Positions 16,423 to 25,009 of a stretch of DNA of 36,289 nucleotides are shown in pieces. The notes beneath the pieces are model-generated. The model saw nothing but the letters and a program-made list of their open reading frames with translations, was not told the DNA's origin and searched no databases. How positions within the stretch are numbered: position 1 is the first letter of the stretch; every line of letters starts with the position of its first letter. This stretch comes from an uncultured Flavobacteriaceae bacterium (GTDB lineage Bacteria > Bacteroidota > Bacteroidia > Flavobacteriales > Flavobacteriaceae): positions 1-36,289 of the forward strand of contig CALIJE010000137.1 of assembly GCA_938017825.1 (NCBI GenBank). The letters are read 5' to 3'. Position numbers and translations under genes: made by a program.

Positions 16423-17832
16423 ATGACACAATCTAATTCATATTCAATAAAAAAACTGTTCCGCTATTTTATCCAAGCGATAACAGGAGCCGAGAACGAG
16501 TTCACTACCGGAAGCATTCGTAAAGCCATTTTTATGCTTTCGATTCCTATGATTCTTGAAATGATGATGGAATCGATTTTCGCCATCGTCGATATAGCCT
16601 ATGTTTCGCAAGTAAGTGTGAACGCAGTCGCAACGATTGGTCTTACAGAATCGGTAATTACCCTGGTCTATGCGGTCGCAATTGGCCTTAGTATGGCCGC
16701 AACAGCCGTAGTAGCCCGTAGAATCGGTGAAAAAGACGTTCAAGGTGCCAGAGAAGCAGCCGTACAGGCCATAGCCCTTGGGGTTGTTGTTGCCCTTATT
16801 GTCGGGGTCATTGGCTTTTTATATGCCAAAGATATTCTTGCCTTAATGGGTGCCGAACCTGAACTTATTGCGGAGGGTTATGGCTATACGCAGCTACTTC
16901 TCGGCGGTAATATTACCATACTTTTGTTGTTTCTGATCAACGCAATTTTCCGAGGGGCTGGCAATGCTTCCGTAGCCATGTGGACTTTGGTATTATCCAA
17001 TGGCTTGAACATTATTCTCGACCCGATTTTTATTTTTGGATGGGGTCCAGTTCCTGAATATGGGGTCATGGGCGCTGCCATTGCGACCAATATCGGTAGG
17101 GGCACGGCCGTTGTTTTTCAATTGGCAATTTTATTCTTTGGATGGAGTACCATTCAGATCAAAATCAAAGATTTCGTTATTCGCTTTAAGGTGATGCTAA
17201 ATTTGATCAAAGTCTCCCTCGGAGGAATCGCACAGTTTCTCATCGGAACTTCTAGTTGGGTATTTTTGATGCGAATGATGGCCGAATTCGGGAGCGAAGT
17301 CCTTGCCGGATATACCATTGCTATTCGGATCATGCTCTTTACGCTTATGCCGGCATGGGGTATGAGCAACGCCGCAGCAACTTTGGTGGGGCAAAATCTC
17401 GGCGCCAAGAAACCAGAGCGTGCAGAAACTTCTGTTTGGAAAACGGGTAAATATAATGCCTATTTTATGGGTATTGTCTCGCTGATTTATCTCTTTTTTG
17501 CGTACGATTTGGTAGGTTGGTTTAATGATAACCCCGTAGTTATCGAAAATGGGGGATTATGTCTTCAAATTATTGCCGTCGGATATATTTTCTATGCCTA
17601 CGGCATGGTAGTCACCCAGGCATTTAACGGGGCTGGCGACACAGGTACCCCGACCAAAATTAATTTGGTTGCTTTCTGGATGTTTCAACTTCCCTTCGCC
17701 TACTTGGCGGCAATAACGTTTAAGTTAGGTGCCATGGGCGTTTTTATTGCGATCACGGCGGCTGAGATTCTTTTGGCTATTGTCTCTATCATCTGGTTCA
17801 AAAAAGGAAATTGGAAAAAGGTTCAAGTCTAA
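16423..17832 (+). CDS. MATE family efflux transporter
   Basis: 469 residues, normal for the family, with twelve hydrophobic segments in two similar halves. Typical MATE blocks are SIPMILEMMMESIFAIVDIA (first helix), VATIGLTESVITLVYAVAIG, NAIFRGAGNASVAMW, LNIILDPIFIFGWGPVPEYG and, in the second half, GMSNAAATLVGQNLGAKKPE and VTQAFNGAGDTGTPT. It exports organic cations or drugs with Na+ or H+ across the inner membrane; the substrate is not predictable. The 181 bp before it contains no convincing promoter motif. The next gene starts 40 bp downstream on the same strand. Confidence 0.93.
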   Translation: MTQSNSYSIKKLFRYFIQAITGAENEFTTGSIRKAIFMLSIPMILEMMMESIFAIVDIAYVSQVSVNAVATIGLTESVITLVYAVAIGLSMAATAVVARRIGEKDVQGAREAAVQAIALGVVVALIVGVIGFLYAKDILALMGAEPELIAEGYGYTQLLLGGNITILLLFLINAIFRGAGNASVAMWTLVLSNGLNIILDPIFIFGWGPVPEYGVMGAAIATNIGRGTAVVFQLAILFFGWSTIQIKIKDFVIRFKVMLNLIKVSLGGIAQFLIGTSSWVFLMRMMAEFGSEVLAGYTIAIRIMLFTLMPAWGMSNAAATLVGQNLGAKKPERAETSVWKTGKYNAYFMGIVSLIYLFFAYDLVGWFNDNPVVIENGGLCLQIIAVGYIFYAYGMVVTQAFNGAGDTGTPTKINLVAFWMFQLPFAYLAAITFKLGAMGVFIAITAAEILLAIVSIIWFKKGNWKKVQV

Positions 17833-17872
17833 GCGATTTTAGTAACTTTAACTATCTATAAAATTGGCTGTC

Positions 17873-19045
17873 ATGAATAATACCAAAAAAGGGTTGAATA
17901 CCATTTGTACCCACGTTGGGGAGATAGAGGATAAGCAGTTCAAAGGGGCCGTTTCGCCCTTATATATGAGTAGTTCGTATGCTTTTGAAGACGTTGATCA
18001 AAAACGTTATCCAAGGTATTTCAACACTCCTAATCAAGAGGGACTTTCAATAAAGATCGCTGCTTTGGAACATGCAGAGTCTGCCTTGATATTCGGCAGT
18101 GGAATGGCCGCGGTAAGTACTTCGCTAATGGCTTTTCTTCGCGCAGGAGATCATGTTGTGCTTCAACAAACCCTCTATGGCGGAACCTATAATTTGGCGA
18201 CCCAGGCCTTTGATAAATATGGTATTTCCTATTCGTTCACTGAAGGTTGGACGCTAGCGGACTTTGAGGCAAAGGTGCAAGAGAATACCAAAGTGATATA
18301 TATTGAAACGCCTTCGAATCCTCTGCTGACCATCACAGATTTAAAGGGCATTTCCAAGCTTGCCAAGAAGAATGGTATCGTTTCCATGATCGATAACACT
18401 TTCGCCAGTCCGGTGAATCAGAACCCCATCGATTACGGTATTGACATTGTAATCCACAGTGCCACAAAATACATGGGCGGGCATTCCGATATCTGTGCCG
18501 GGGCGGTTGCAGCTTCATCTAAACATATAGATCAAATTTATCAGTTGGCTAAGAACTTTGGCGGTAGTCTAAGTGATTACACGGTTTGGCTCCTAGAACG
18601 CAGCATTAAAACGATGGGTCTTCGCGTGAAGGCACAAAATGAAAATGCCCAACGTATGGCAGAATATCTGCAGGGTAATGAGGATATCGCCAGGGTATAT
18701 TACCCCGGATTAACCTCACATCCCGATCATGAATTGGCAAAGTCTCAGATGCACGGTTTTGGTGGGATGCTCTCGTTTGAGCTAAATGAAACCTTAGACG
18801 TAAAGCAATTTCGCAAATCGCTCAAGATGATCAAATCGTCGATGAGTTTGGCCGGCGTTGAAAGTACCGTGATATCACCGGCCGAAACCTCGCATGCCGG
18901 TATGAGTGCAGCGGTTAGAGCGGCTCAGGGTATTAAAGACGGACTCATACGATTTTCTGTTGGTATAGAAGAAATAGAAGATCTTATTTTTGATATCGAA
19001 CAGGCTTTGAAGAAAGTAAGGTCTCGTCAGGCGATTACGACATAG
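17873..19045 (+). CDS. PLP-dependent trans-sulfuration enzyme (cystathionine gamma-synthase / gamma-lyase family)
   Basis: 390 residues from the ATG at 17873; a TTG nine bases earlier is in frame but unnecessary. Family motifs are RYFNTPNQEGL, LIFGSGMAAVSTSL (phosphate-binding), IYIETPSNPLL, MIDNTFASP and HSATKYMGGHSD, where Lys199 binds pyridoxal phosphate. The C-terminal SLAGVESTVISPAETSHAGM and RFSVGIEEIEDLI are also standard. Relatives act in the cytoplasm as cystathionine gamma-synthase, cystathionine gamma-lyase, O-acylhomoserine sulfhydrylase or methionine gamma-lyase; sequence alone does not separate these here. It lies 52 bp before the bacillithiol gene bshB1, which fits a role in cysteine or sulfur supply. 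Confidence 0.9.
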   Translation: MNNTKKGLNTICTHVGEIEDKQFKGAVSPLYMSSSYAFEDVDQKRYPRYFNTPNQEGLSIKIAALEHAESALIFGSGMAAVSTSLMAFLRAGDHVVLQQTLYGGTYNLATQAFDKYGISYSFTEGWTLADFEAKVQENTKVIYIETPSNPLLTITDLKGISKLAKKNGIVSMIDNTFASPVNQNPIDYGIDIVIHSATKYMGGHSDICAGAVAASSKHIDQIYQLAKNFGGSLSDYTVWLLERSIKTMGLRVKAQNENAQRMAEYLQGNEDIARVYYPGLTSHPDHELAKSQMHGFGGMLSFELNETLDVKQFRKSLKMIKSSMSLAGVESTVISPAETSHAGMSAAVRAAQGIKDGLIRFSVGIEEIEDLIFDIEQALKKVRSRQAITT

Positions 19046-19097
19046 TTTTTTTATCGATTAAATCTTTCCTTCCTGGAAAAGACAACAAATAGTACTT

Positions 19098-19817
19098 ATG
19101 ATGAAATTGGATATATTGGCCTTTGGCGCGCACCCAGATGATGTTGAATTAGGTGCTGGCGCCACAATTGCAAAGGAAATTTCGCTTGGCAAAAAGGTAG
19201 GGATAGTAGATTTGACACGAGGGGAGTTGGGAACCCGTGGCTCAGCTGAGATTAGAGATAAAGAGGCTGCACTTTCAGCCAAAATTTTAGGCGTTAGTGT
19301 ACGTGAGAACCTGGGTTTCGCCGATGGTTTCTTTGTGAATGACAAGGAACACCAGCTCGAAATCATTAAGATGATACGTAAATATCAACCAGAAATTGTT
19401 TTGTGCAATGCAATTGACGATCGTCATATCGATCATCCGAAGGGTAGTAATTTAGTCAGTGATGCCTGCTTTTTAAGTGGCTTGGTCAAAATAAATACAC
19501 TGGTAGAGGGGAAGTCACAAGAGAAATGGAGGCCAAAACAGGTGTATCATTTTATTCAATGGAAAAACTTAAAACCAGATTTTGTGGTTGATGTATCTGG
19601 CTTTATTGATAAAAAGGCCGAGTCTATACTGGCCTACAGTTCACAATTCTTCGATCCCAAAAGTGAAGAACCGGAAACACCTATAAGTAGCAAAAACTTC
19701 ATTGATAGTGTAAAGTATCGTGCAAGGGATTTGGGCAGAATGATCGGTGTCGATCATGCCGAAGGATTTAACGTAGAACGTTTTGTTGCGGTAGAAAGCC
19801 TTGATAGCCTTATTTAG
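19098..19817 (+). CDS. bshB1: Bacillithiol biosynthesis deacetylase BshB1
   Basis: 239 residues, the usual BshB1 length. GAHPDDVELGAGATIA (residues 10-25) gives zinc ligands H12 and D15. LTRGELGTRGSAEIRDKEA and DDRHIDHPKGS (second His site) are diagnostic, as is the C-terminal RARDLGRMIGVDHAEGF. It deacetylates N-acetylglucosaminyl malate to glucosaminyl malate, the second step of bacillithiol synthesis, in the cytoplasm. ATG codons at 19098 and 19101 are both possible. The gene follows the trans-sulfuration enzyme by 52 bp. Its stop overlaps the convergent histidine kinase stop by 4 bp. bshA and bshC are not in this window. Confidence 0.94.
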   Translation: MMKLDILAFGAHPDDVELGAGATIAKEISLGKKVGIVDLTRGELGTRGSAEIRDKEAALSAKILGVSVRENLGFADGFFVNDKEHQLEIIKMIRKYQPEIVLCNAIDDRHIDHPKGSNLVSDACFLSGLVKINTLVEGKSQEKWRPKQVYHFIQWKNLKPDFVVDVSGFIDKKAESILAYSSQFFDPKSEEPETPISSKNFIDSVKYRARDLGRMIGVDHAEGFNVERFVAVESLDSLI

Positions 19818-21910
19818 GCCGACTTTTGGAATCGCTTGTTTCGTTTAGCCTTGGGAACGGTAAAATAGAACGTTGTGCCACGTTGCACAATACTATCGGC
19901 CCAGATTATACCATTGTTCTTTTCGACCATCTCTTTACATAATGAAAGACCCAGGCCTGTACCTTTTTCATTATTGGTGCCATAAGTGGAATGGTTGCTC
20001 TTATCACAGAAAATGTTGTCCATGGTCTCTTTATCCATACCAATACCGGTATCTCGAACTGATATTTCCCAATGGGTATTCTGTTCTCTAGACGAAATGG
20101 TTATCATTCCATTGGCCGGGGTAAACTTTATAGCATTGCTAATGAGGTTTCTGATAACAATGTCTATTTGATTGCCATCTGACCACGCCAAGGTGTTACG
20201 GGGCAAATTGCTTGATAGTTTAATCGATTTGCTGGTAGCTGATTCTGAAAGTAGGTTAATGTTTTCACGAACAAGATTATCCAAAGAAACAATTTCAGGT
20301 TCGGTTACCAAGCCGTTCATTTGGTTCTGGCCCCAAGACAAAAGATTGTTTAACGTAAAGGAAATATGGTCAATATCATTGCCTAGTTTAGGAATGAAGT
20401 CCATAAATTCTTCTTGTCCTATTTCCCCTTGATTGAATAGTTTTAGCAGCCCTTGAAAAGCCCCTATGGGTCCACGTAAATCGTGGGCAACAATTGAGAA
20501 AAGCTTGTCTTTGGTTTCGTTGATTTCCTTTAGCTCTTTTTCTTGTTCAACAAGACCTTCAGTTTGTGATTTTAGTTTTTCGTTTAGTCGTTTTTGTATT
20601 TTTTCATTTCGCTTTACCAAAAAAGTGACTACAACAAATAGTAGCAGTATTGCTAAGGCAGCATTTACATAACCGCGCTGTTTGGCCAGTTGTTTTTCAT
20701 TTTCCAAAATGAGCACGCGCTTTTGCTTGTCGTGCTGTAAATTGGTTTTCAGTAAGGTAAGACTTTGTTGATTTTCGATTAGTGCCAAGGTATCGGATAG
20801 TCCCTGATATGTTTCATGATACGCAAGAGCGGCCTCATGATCGTTTTTTCTTTTGCTTATTTTGTACAAGGTTCTTGCACTTTTTTGTTTTCCTTCCGTT
20901 GAGTTGATGGTTTCCGACAATTCATATGCTCTTAAGGCGTATTGCTGGGAAATCGAATCCTTTTCTAGACCTAAATGTGCTTCTGCCATGCCGTATAACA
21001 GGTCTATTTCCCCACGATGGTCTTCAATATTGTCATGGATCATTTCGCTTTGGTTGTACCAGAACAACGCCCATTCATATTTCTTTTGGTTGAGATAGAT
21101 CTTGCCTTTAACCTCATATGCATAGGCAATCCAATCCATCAATCGATGTTTTTCAAAAATGGTAATACTGCTATTTGCATTGAACATGGCGTAGTCTTGT
21201 TTCCCCATATCTGCATATAAAGAAGCAATGTTACTGGCTGTTTTTGCCATTAATATTTCATCCCCGGTGTCCTCATCGGCCTTTTTTACTTTTTTATAAT
21301 ATTCCAAGGCCTGTTCGTAGTCTTTTTGCGAAACATAAAGTGTGGCGATGTTCTCATTAAGGATTGAGAGCATTTTTGAATTCTCGGATTTTTCGGCCAA
21401 TTCCAATGCTTCCAAATAGCCATTCAGTGAATTGGCATAATCGCCTTTGTAAGCATATTCATCCGAAAGTAGATTTTGAGTTTTTACGATAAGCAATGCA
21501 TCGTTTATACTTTTTGCCAGTTTAAGGGCCTTTTTAAAGTTTGCTATCCCATTTTTAGTATCTCCTTTGTCCGAATAGTAGGTGCCGAGGTTCATCAGGC
21601 CCATGGTTTCGCCTTCAACATATTCGGCGGTCATACTATAGGCAATGGCCTGTTTTGCCAAAAGGCGAAGACTATCGGTTTTATAAAATCGCACCGCATC
21701 CGCCAAATCGTTTAGGCGATTTATATATACGGTATCTTTTTTACTGAAATTTTTGTGATTCGTCAGTTTTTTGATTTCGACAGACAAGCGCTCAATCTCG
21801 TTGGATTGGGCAGTGCTGTTTACAGCAAAAAAAACAATAAATACAAGGTAGATGGCATACCGGAGGTAGCCGAAATGATAGCGTAGGGTATAGGTTTTTA
21901 CTTGGGACAT
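19814..21910 (-). CDS. TPR-containing sensor histidine kinase
   Basis: 698 residues. A signal or membrane segment lies at about 15-34 (AIYLVFIVFFAVNSTAQ). Residues about 90-370 are a series of tetratricopeptide repeats (for example GLMNLGTYYSDKGDTKNGIANF). One membrane helix at about 412-430 (AALAILLLFVVVTFLV) and a coiled coil lead to a HisKA domain with H box FSIVAHDLRGPIG (phospho-His near 476). The ATPase domain has N box IRNLISNAIKFTP, G1 DTGIGMD and G2 GTGLGLSLCKEMV. The sensing domain is periplasmic and the kinase cytoplasmic. There is no receiver domain and no response regulator gene beside it, so it is an orphan kinase. Confidence 0.93.
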   Translation of the reverse strand: MSQVKTYTLRYHFGYLRYAIYLVFIVFFAVNSTAQSNEIERLSVEIKKLTNHKNFSKKDTVYINRLNDLADAVRFYKTDSLRLLAKQAIAYSMTAEYVEGETMGLMNLGTYYSDKGDTKNGIANFKKALKLAKSINDALLIVKTQNLLSDEYAYKGDYANSLNGYLEALELAEKSENSKMLSILNENIATLYVSQKDYEQALEYYKKVKKADEDTGDEILMAKTASNIASLYADMGKQDYAMFNANSSITIFEKHRLMDWIAYAYEVKGKIYLNQKKYEWALFWYNQSEMIHDNIEDHRGEIDLLYGMAEAHLGLEKDSISQQYALRAYELSETINSTEGKQKSARTLYKISKRKNDHEAALAYHETYQGLSDTLALIENQQSLTLLKTNLQHDKQKRVLILENEKQLAKQRGYVNAALAILLLFVVVTFLVKRNEKIQKRLNEKLKSQTEGLVEQEKELKEINETKDKLFSIVAHDLRGPIGAFQGLLKLFNQGEIGQEEFMDFIPKLGNDIDHISFTLNNLLSWGQNQMNGLVTEPEIVSLDNLVRENINLLSESATSKSIKLSSNLPRNTLAWSDGNQIDIVIRNLISNAIKFTPANGMITISSREQNTHWEISVRDTGIGMDKETMDNIFCDKSNHSTYGTNNEKGTGLGLSLCKEMVEKNNGIIWADSIVQRGTTFYFTVPKAKRNKRFQKSA

Positions 21911-22157
21911 CTTTTCACCAATAAAGGCACGCTAAAATAAGACCGTTGCCCTCTTTTTTTCTAATTTTTGTTGTGTAAGTCTGTTTTTTGTGTGTTTGAA
22001 CCAAATAATGATGTATTTCATCGATGTTTTTGAAAAACCGTTGGAAAGAATAGGCGATTGTATAGGTTAGATTTAGAACTAGAAATCACTTAAAATAAGC
22101 CGACTTTTATTTTGAAAGATCATCTAAAAAAAATTACATTTGCACTCACTTAAAATG
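21911..22157. other. Intergenic region between kinase and tRNA-His
   Basis: About 250 bp, AT-rich. It contains the tRNA promoter (22111-22142). For the leftward kinase gene only an imperfect -7 (TATTTTAG) is visible. Short reading frames here (20 residues or fewer) are not supported. Confidence 0.5.
22111..22142 (+). promoter_or_regulatory. Complete Bacteroidota promoter for tRNA-His
   Basis: A -33 element TTTG (22111-22114) and a -7 element TACATTTG (22135-22142) are separated by 20 bp. Both match the Bacteroidota consensus exactly, with the tRNA beginning 16 bp downstream. This is the best promoter in the window. Confidence 0.85.
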
Positions 22158-22231
22158 GTGGTTGTAGCTCAGCTGGTTAGAGCGCTGGTTTGTGGTACCA
22201 GAAGTCGCCGGTTCGAACCCGGTCTTCCACC
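22158..22231 (+). tRNA. tRNA-His (GTG anticodon)
   Basis: 74 nt cloverleaf: acceptor GTGGTTG, D arm GCTC-AGCTGGTTA-GAGC, anticodon arm CTGGT-TTGTGGT-ACCAG (anticodon GTG), variable loop AAGTC, T arm GCCGG-TTCGAAC-CCGGT, acceptor CTTCCAC and discriminator C. A G directly before (22157) and C73 fit the G-1:C73 identity pair of tRNA-His. CCA is not encoded. The acceptor stem has two adjacent T-T oppositions (5-68 and 6-67), while all other stems pair well, so folding is otherwise normal. Confidence 0.92.
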
Positions 22232-22245
22232 CTTGAAATTGATAC

Positions 22246-22282
22246 AAGTCCCTTCGGTAAAACGTAGGGACTTTGTTTTTTT
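22246..22282 (+). terminator. Rho-independent terminator after tRNA-His
   Basis: Perfect 8-bp stem AAGTCCCT / AGGGACTT with a 12-nt loop, followed by TG and T7. It starts 15 bp after the tRNA 3' end. Confidence 0.85.
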
Positions 22283-22321
22283 AGTGTATAAATAAACAAG
22301 TGCTATTTTTCCTTTAAACAT

Positions 22322-22354
22322 AAAAAAAGCCCCTTCAATAGTTGAAGAGGCTTT
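22322..22354 (-). terminator. Rho-independent terminator of the M28 peptidase gene
   Basis: On the minus strand AAAGCCTCTTCAA and TTGAAGGGGCTTT form a 13-bp stem with one mismatch and a 3-nt loop, followed by a run of seven T. It lies 24 bp past the peptidase stop. Confidence 0.85.
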
Positions 22355-22377
22355 CATATTTGAAGAACATTTTCTTA

Positions 22378-23943
22378 TTACTTTCCTGCCTTGTCTACCA
22401 CAACACGGGCATCTCTATTCGCAACTTCCCATGCGGTATGAAAAACCAATCGGGTGCGGTTTTGAAGTAGGTCGTAGTTTATTTTATCAGGAGTATCTCC
22501 TGGTCTGTGGTAATCGTCATGAGTACCGTTGAAGTAAAAAATTATCGGAATATTGTTCTTGGCGAAATTGTAATGATCGCTACGGTAATAGAAGCGATTG
22601 GGGTCGTTTTCGTCATTATATGTATAGTCTAGCTCAATGTTCATAAACTTCTTATTGACCTCTTCGGATAGGTTGTGCAGATCAGTACTTAATTTGTCAG
22701 AACCGATCAAGTATATATAATTTCTATCACCTTCTCTTTTAGGGTCTATTCGTCCGATCATGTCTATGTTTAGATTGGCTACGGTCTGGGCTAAAGGAAA
22801 GATTGGATCGTTATCAGTATAGTATTGGGATCCCAAAAGTCCCTTTTCCTCGCCTGTAACATGCAAAAATACAATAGAGCGCTTCGGACCATTGCCCGCA
22901 TCCGCTGCCTTCTTAAAGGCCTCTGCAATCTCCAATAAGGCCACAGAACCAGAACCGTCATCATCTGCACCATTATTAATTTGTCCATCCGCCGTAATGC
23001 CGATATGATCTAGATGCGAAGAAATAACGACATATTCGTTAGGTTTTTCAGATCCCTTAAGCACGGCCACGACATTTTCGGTGTCAACAGGGGTATTGCT
23101 TGTAACTAAATTGGCTTCAAAGGCCACCGGAATAACTTTTGGAGTATCTACTTTTGTGATATCGGCATATAATTTTGTTGCTATCTCGGAATCTACGACC
23201 AACATTGCAGCCTCACTGTCCTCTGATTTAAAGGACATTTGTCCACTGTCATTGGTCTTCATATAATCATAGTATCTTTTGTACCTAGAAAAATTGGCCT
23301 CATCAAAATAAATAATACCCTTTACTCCCTTTGCATTTGCCAAATCTTCCCGTAATTCAGGACCTTCCGAAATATTACTCCATTTCGAAGCTTCGTTCGT
23401 GCCTGATAGTACAAAGTTACCGTCAGCATTCTTAGGCTCACCACCTTTCATGATGACCCATTTGCCGTCTACATCCATTCCTTTATAATCCGAATAATCA
23501 CCTTCTTCGATTCCATAACCAACATAAACCAATTCATCGGTCTTGCCAGTTGCCTCCCAAAAACTCATGATATGTTCTCCAATAGGAAGTTCCTCTCCGT
23601 TGATGGTAACGGTGCCAGTAGGTAAATTTTTCAATTCCAAGGGCACTTTTTGAAAGTAATCCCCATCGCTCTTTGCAGCCGGAATTCCTAACTTTACATA
23701 GTGCTCTTTTAAGTATGCTACGGCTTTTTTCTGCCCGGGCTGTCCTGTTTCCCTACCTTCAAAGTCATCTGAAGCGTAGGTATACAGATGTTTTTTTAAG
23801 TCATCCTCGGTTACCGTTGCAGCGTAGGTCTCTGGCGAAACAGCTATTACTTTTGTGGATTCAACAACTGGTTCCGTAACTGTTTTTTGTGAAGAATTAC
23901 AGGCCATGCTTAGGCCGACAACACATAATATGAGTTTTTTCAT
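22378..23943 (-). CDS. M28 family metallopeptidase lipoprotein
   Basis: 521 residues. Lipobox LSMAC makes C15 the lipidated residue. The region 130-290 fits a PA-like insertion (IMSFWEATGKTDELVYVGYG). The M28 zinc ligands are visible: SSHLDHIG (H310), NGADDDGSGS (D327), GEEKGLLGS (Glu365/366), NIDMIGR (D394) and GTHDDYHRPGDTPDKI near 475-490. It is a two-zinc aminopeptidase, probably outer-membrane anchored and acting on periplasmic or external peptides. It is transcribed on its own or after the AraC gene 84 bp upstream, and it ends in a good terminator. Its closeness to the hydroxyproline operon may be functional, but that is inference. Confidence 0.93.
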   Translation of the reverse strand: MKKLILCVVGLSMACNSSQKTVTEPVVESTKVIAVSPETYAATVTEDDLKKHLYTYASDDFEGRETGQPGQKKAVAYLKEHYVKLGIPAAKSDGDYFQKVPLELKNLPTGTVTINGEELPIGEHIMSFWEATGKTDELVYVGYGIEEGDYSDYKGMDVDGKWVIMKGGEPKNADGNFVLSGTNEASKWSNISEGPELREDLANAKGVKGIIYFDEANFSRYKRYYDYMKTNDSGQMSFKSEDSEAAMLVVDSEIATKLYADITKVDTPKVIPVAFEANLVTSNTPVDTENVVAVLKGSEKPNEYVVISSHLDHIGITADGQINNGADDDGSGSVALLEIAEAFKKAADAGNGPKRSIVFLHVTGEEKGLLGSQYYTDNDPIFPLAQTVANLNIDMIGRIDPKREGDRNYIYLIGSDKLSTDLHNLSEEVNKKFMNIELDYTYNDENDPNRFYYRSDHYNFAKNNIPIIFYFNGTHDDYHRPGDTPDKINYDLLQNRTRLVFHTAWEVANRDARVVVDKAGK

Positions 23944-23968
23944 TTTGCTTTATTGAATTAAAATCTTA

Positions 23969-23976
23969 CAAAAATA
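23969..23976 (-). promoter_or_regulatory. Bacteroidota -7 element for the M28 peptidase gene
   Basis: Minus strand TATTTTTG, exact TAnnTTTG match, 25 bp before the ATG. The -33 position shows only a poor match. Confidence 0.45.
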
Positions 23977-24027
23977 ATGAAATCCATAAGAACATAAACA
24001 CTATATAGGATTACACTAGGATACCGC

Positions 24028-24876
24028 TTAGTTCGAAACAAGGGTTTTCCTGTATTCCGAGGGAATTGTGTGCTTCAATAATCTAAATTTTCTATTGAAA
24101 TTGGAAACAGATGTAAATCCTGATGCTTCTGAGATTTCACTAACCGACAAATCTCTTTTTCGGCGCAACAGCTGACAAGCATGCTCTACCCGCAATTCTA
24201 TTAGAAATTGAAAAAAGGTCTTATCAGTGCGTTTTTTGAAAAATTTACAAAAGGCATTCGGGGTCATATGTATCAGCTCGGCAACTGTGTTCAGTTTAAT
24301 GTTATTTTGAAAATTTCGAAGCGTATAATCGAATATAACCTGCATGCGTTCTCCCGCTACAGGCCCAATTTCTTTAGGGTAGGTAAAGCTGGTCAAGGGC
24401 TTTTTCTTTGCTTCAATAAGCACTTTCAAGAGCTTAAAAAACAAAATGACCCTATTCAACTTCGATGTTTTGGGCAGCGCTTTCATAAATAGATGTATTT
24501 CCTCTAAGGATGAAGTTACTTGAAAACCAAACTGCGCGTGGTTAAAGAATTCGCCCGTATCTTCTAAATCCGTTAGGTCAAAGAAGTTCTCGCCAAAGGT
24601 AGATTTGGTAAAAAATAAGGTAATCATGTGAACGGGTGTACTCGTTTGCTCCGACTTAAAGAGATGTGGACTATTGGCTCCGATCACAAAAAAGTCGCCA
24701 TCCTGAAACTGGTGTATACTGTCCCCAATAACAAGCTTGCCATTTCCCTTAACTACCAAGCTTAATTGAATTTCATTGTGCTGATGCAATTGATTGTAAA
24801 AGGCCTTTGCACGGTCTACTTGTACAATTAGGTTCTCGTTGTATGGTTTTAGAATTTGAAAGGGATGAACCTTCAT
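24028..24876 (-). CDS. AraC family regulator, probable activator of the hydroxyproline operon
   Basis: 282 residues. The N-terminal half is a cupin sensor (YNQLHQHNEIQLSLVVKGNGKLVIGD, then GDFFVIGANSPHLF), and residues about 185-282 are the double helix-turn-helix: NIKLNTVAELIHMTPNAFCK and LSVSEISEASGFTSVSNFNRKFR followed by PSEYRK. Cytoplasmic regulators of this class bind a small metabolite and activate adjacent catabolic genes. It is transcribed away from the hydroxyproline operon, with 133 bp between the start codons. That gap holds direct repeats placed as expected for AraC-type sites. The inducer (hydroxyproline or a pathway intermediate) is inferred from context only. Confidence 0.9.
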   Translation of the reverse strand: MKVHPFQILKPYNENLIVQVDRAKAFYNQLHQHNEIQLSLVVKGNGKLVIGDSIHQFQDGDFFVIGANSPHLFKSEQTSTPVHMITLFFTKSTFGENFFDLTDLEDTGEFFNHAQFGFQVTSSLEEIHLFMKALPKTSKLNRVILFFKLLKVLIEAKKKPLTSFTYPKEIGPVAGERMQVIFDYTLRNFQNNIKLNTVAELIHMTPNAFCKFFKKRTDKTFFQFLIELRVEHACQLLRRKRDLSVSEISEASGFTSVSNFNRKFRLLKHTIPSEYRKTLVSN

Positions 24877-24904
24877 ATTGTGTAAATTTTATGCTTATGA
24901 TAAT

Positions 24905-24912
24905 CAAAAATA
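24905..24912 (-). promoter_or_regulatory. Bacteroidota -7 element for the araC-type gene
   Basis: Minus strand TATTTTTG, exact consensus, 28 bp before the regulator ATG. Its upstream side runs into the direct repeats at 24919-24948, so binding there could also affect the regulator's own transcription. Confidence 0.45.
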
Positions 24913-24918
24913 TAGATT

Positions 24919-24948
24919 ACTGGATAATATAGTACTACAACTGGATAA
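24919..24948 (+). promoter_or_regulatory. Direct repeat ACTGGATAA x2, 21-bp period (candidate AraC-type operator)
   Basis: ACTGGATAA occurs at 24919-24927 and again at 24940-24948, identical over 9 bp and exactly 21 bp apart, two helical turns. AraC-family dimers classically bind direct half-sites with this period. The second copy ends 31 bp before the operon -7 element, so it lies next to the -33 position, which itself lacks a consensus. This suits an activator-dependent promoter. Confidence 0.68.
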
Positions 24949-24979
24949 AATCTCAGCATGCTTATTCCGTGATTCACAC

Positions 24980-24987
24980 TAATTTTG
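24980..24987 (+). promoter_or_regulatory. -7 element TAATTTTG of the hydroxyproline operon
   Basis: Exact TAnnTTTG match 22 bp before the ATG at 25010. No TTTG is found at the -33 position, consistent with a need for an activator. Confidence 0.55.
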
Positions 24988-25009
24988 TACCAATTAAAAC
25001 TCTATAAAA

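Noticed and set aside
22008-22070. 20-codon plus-strand frame before tRNA-His
   Set aside because: No promoter or neighbour packing supports it, and the length and composition are expected by chance.
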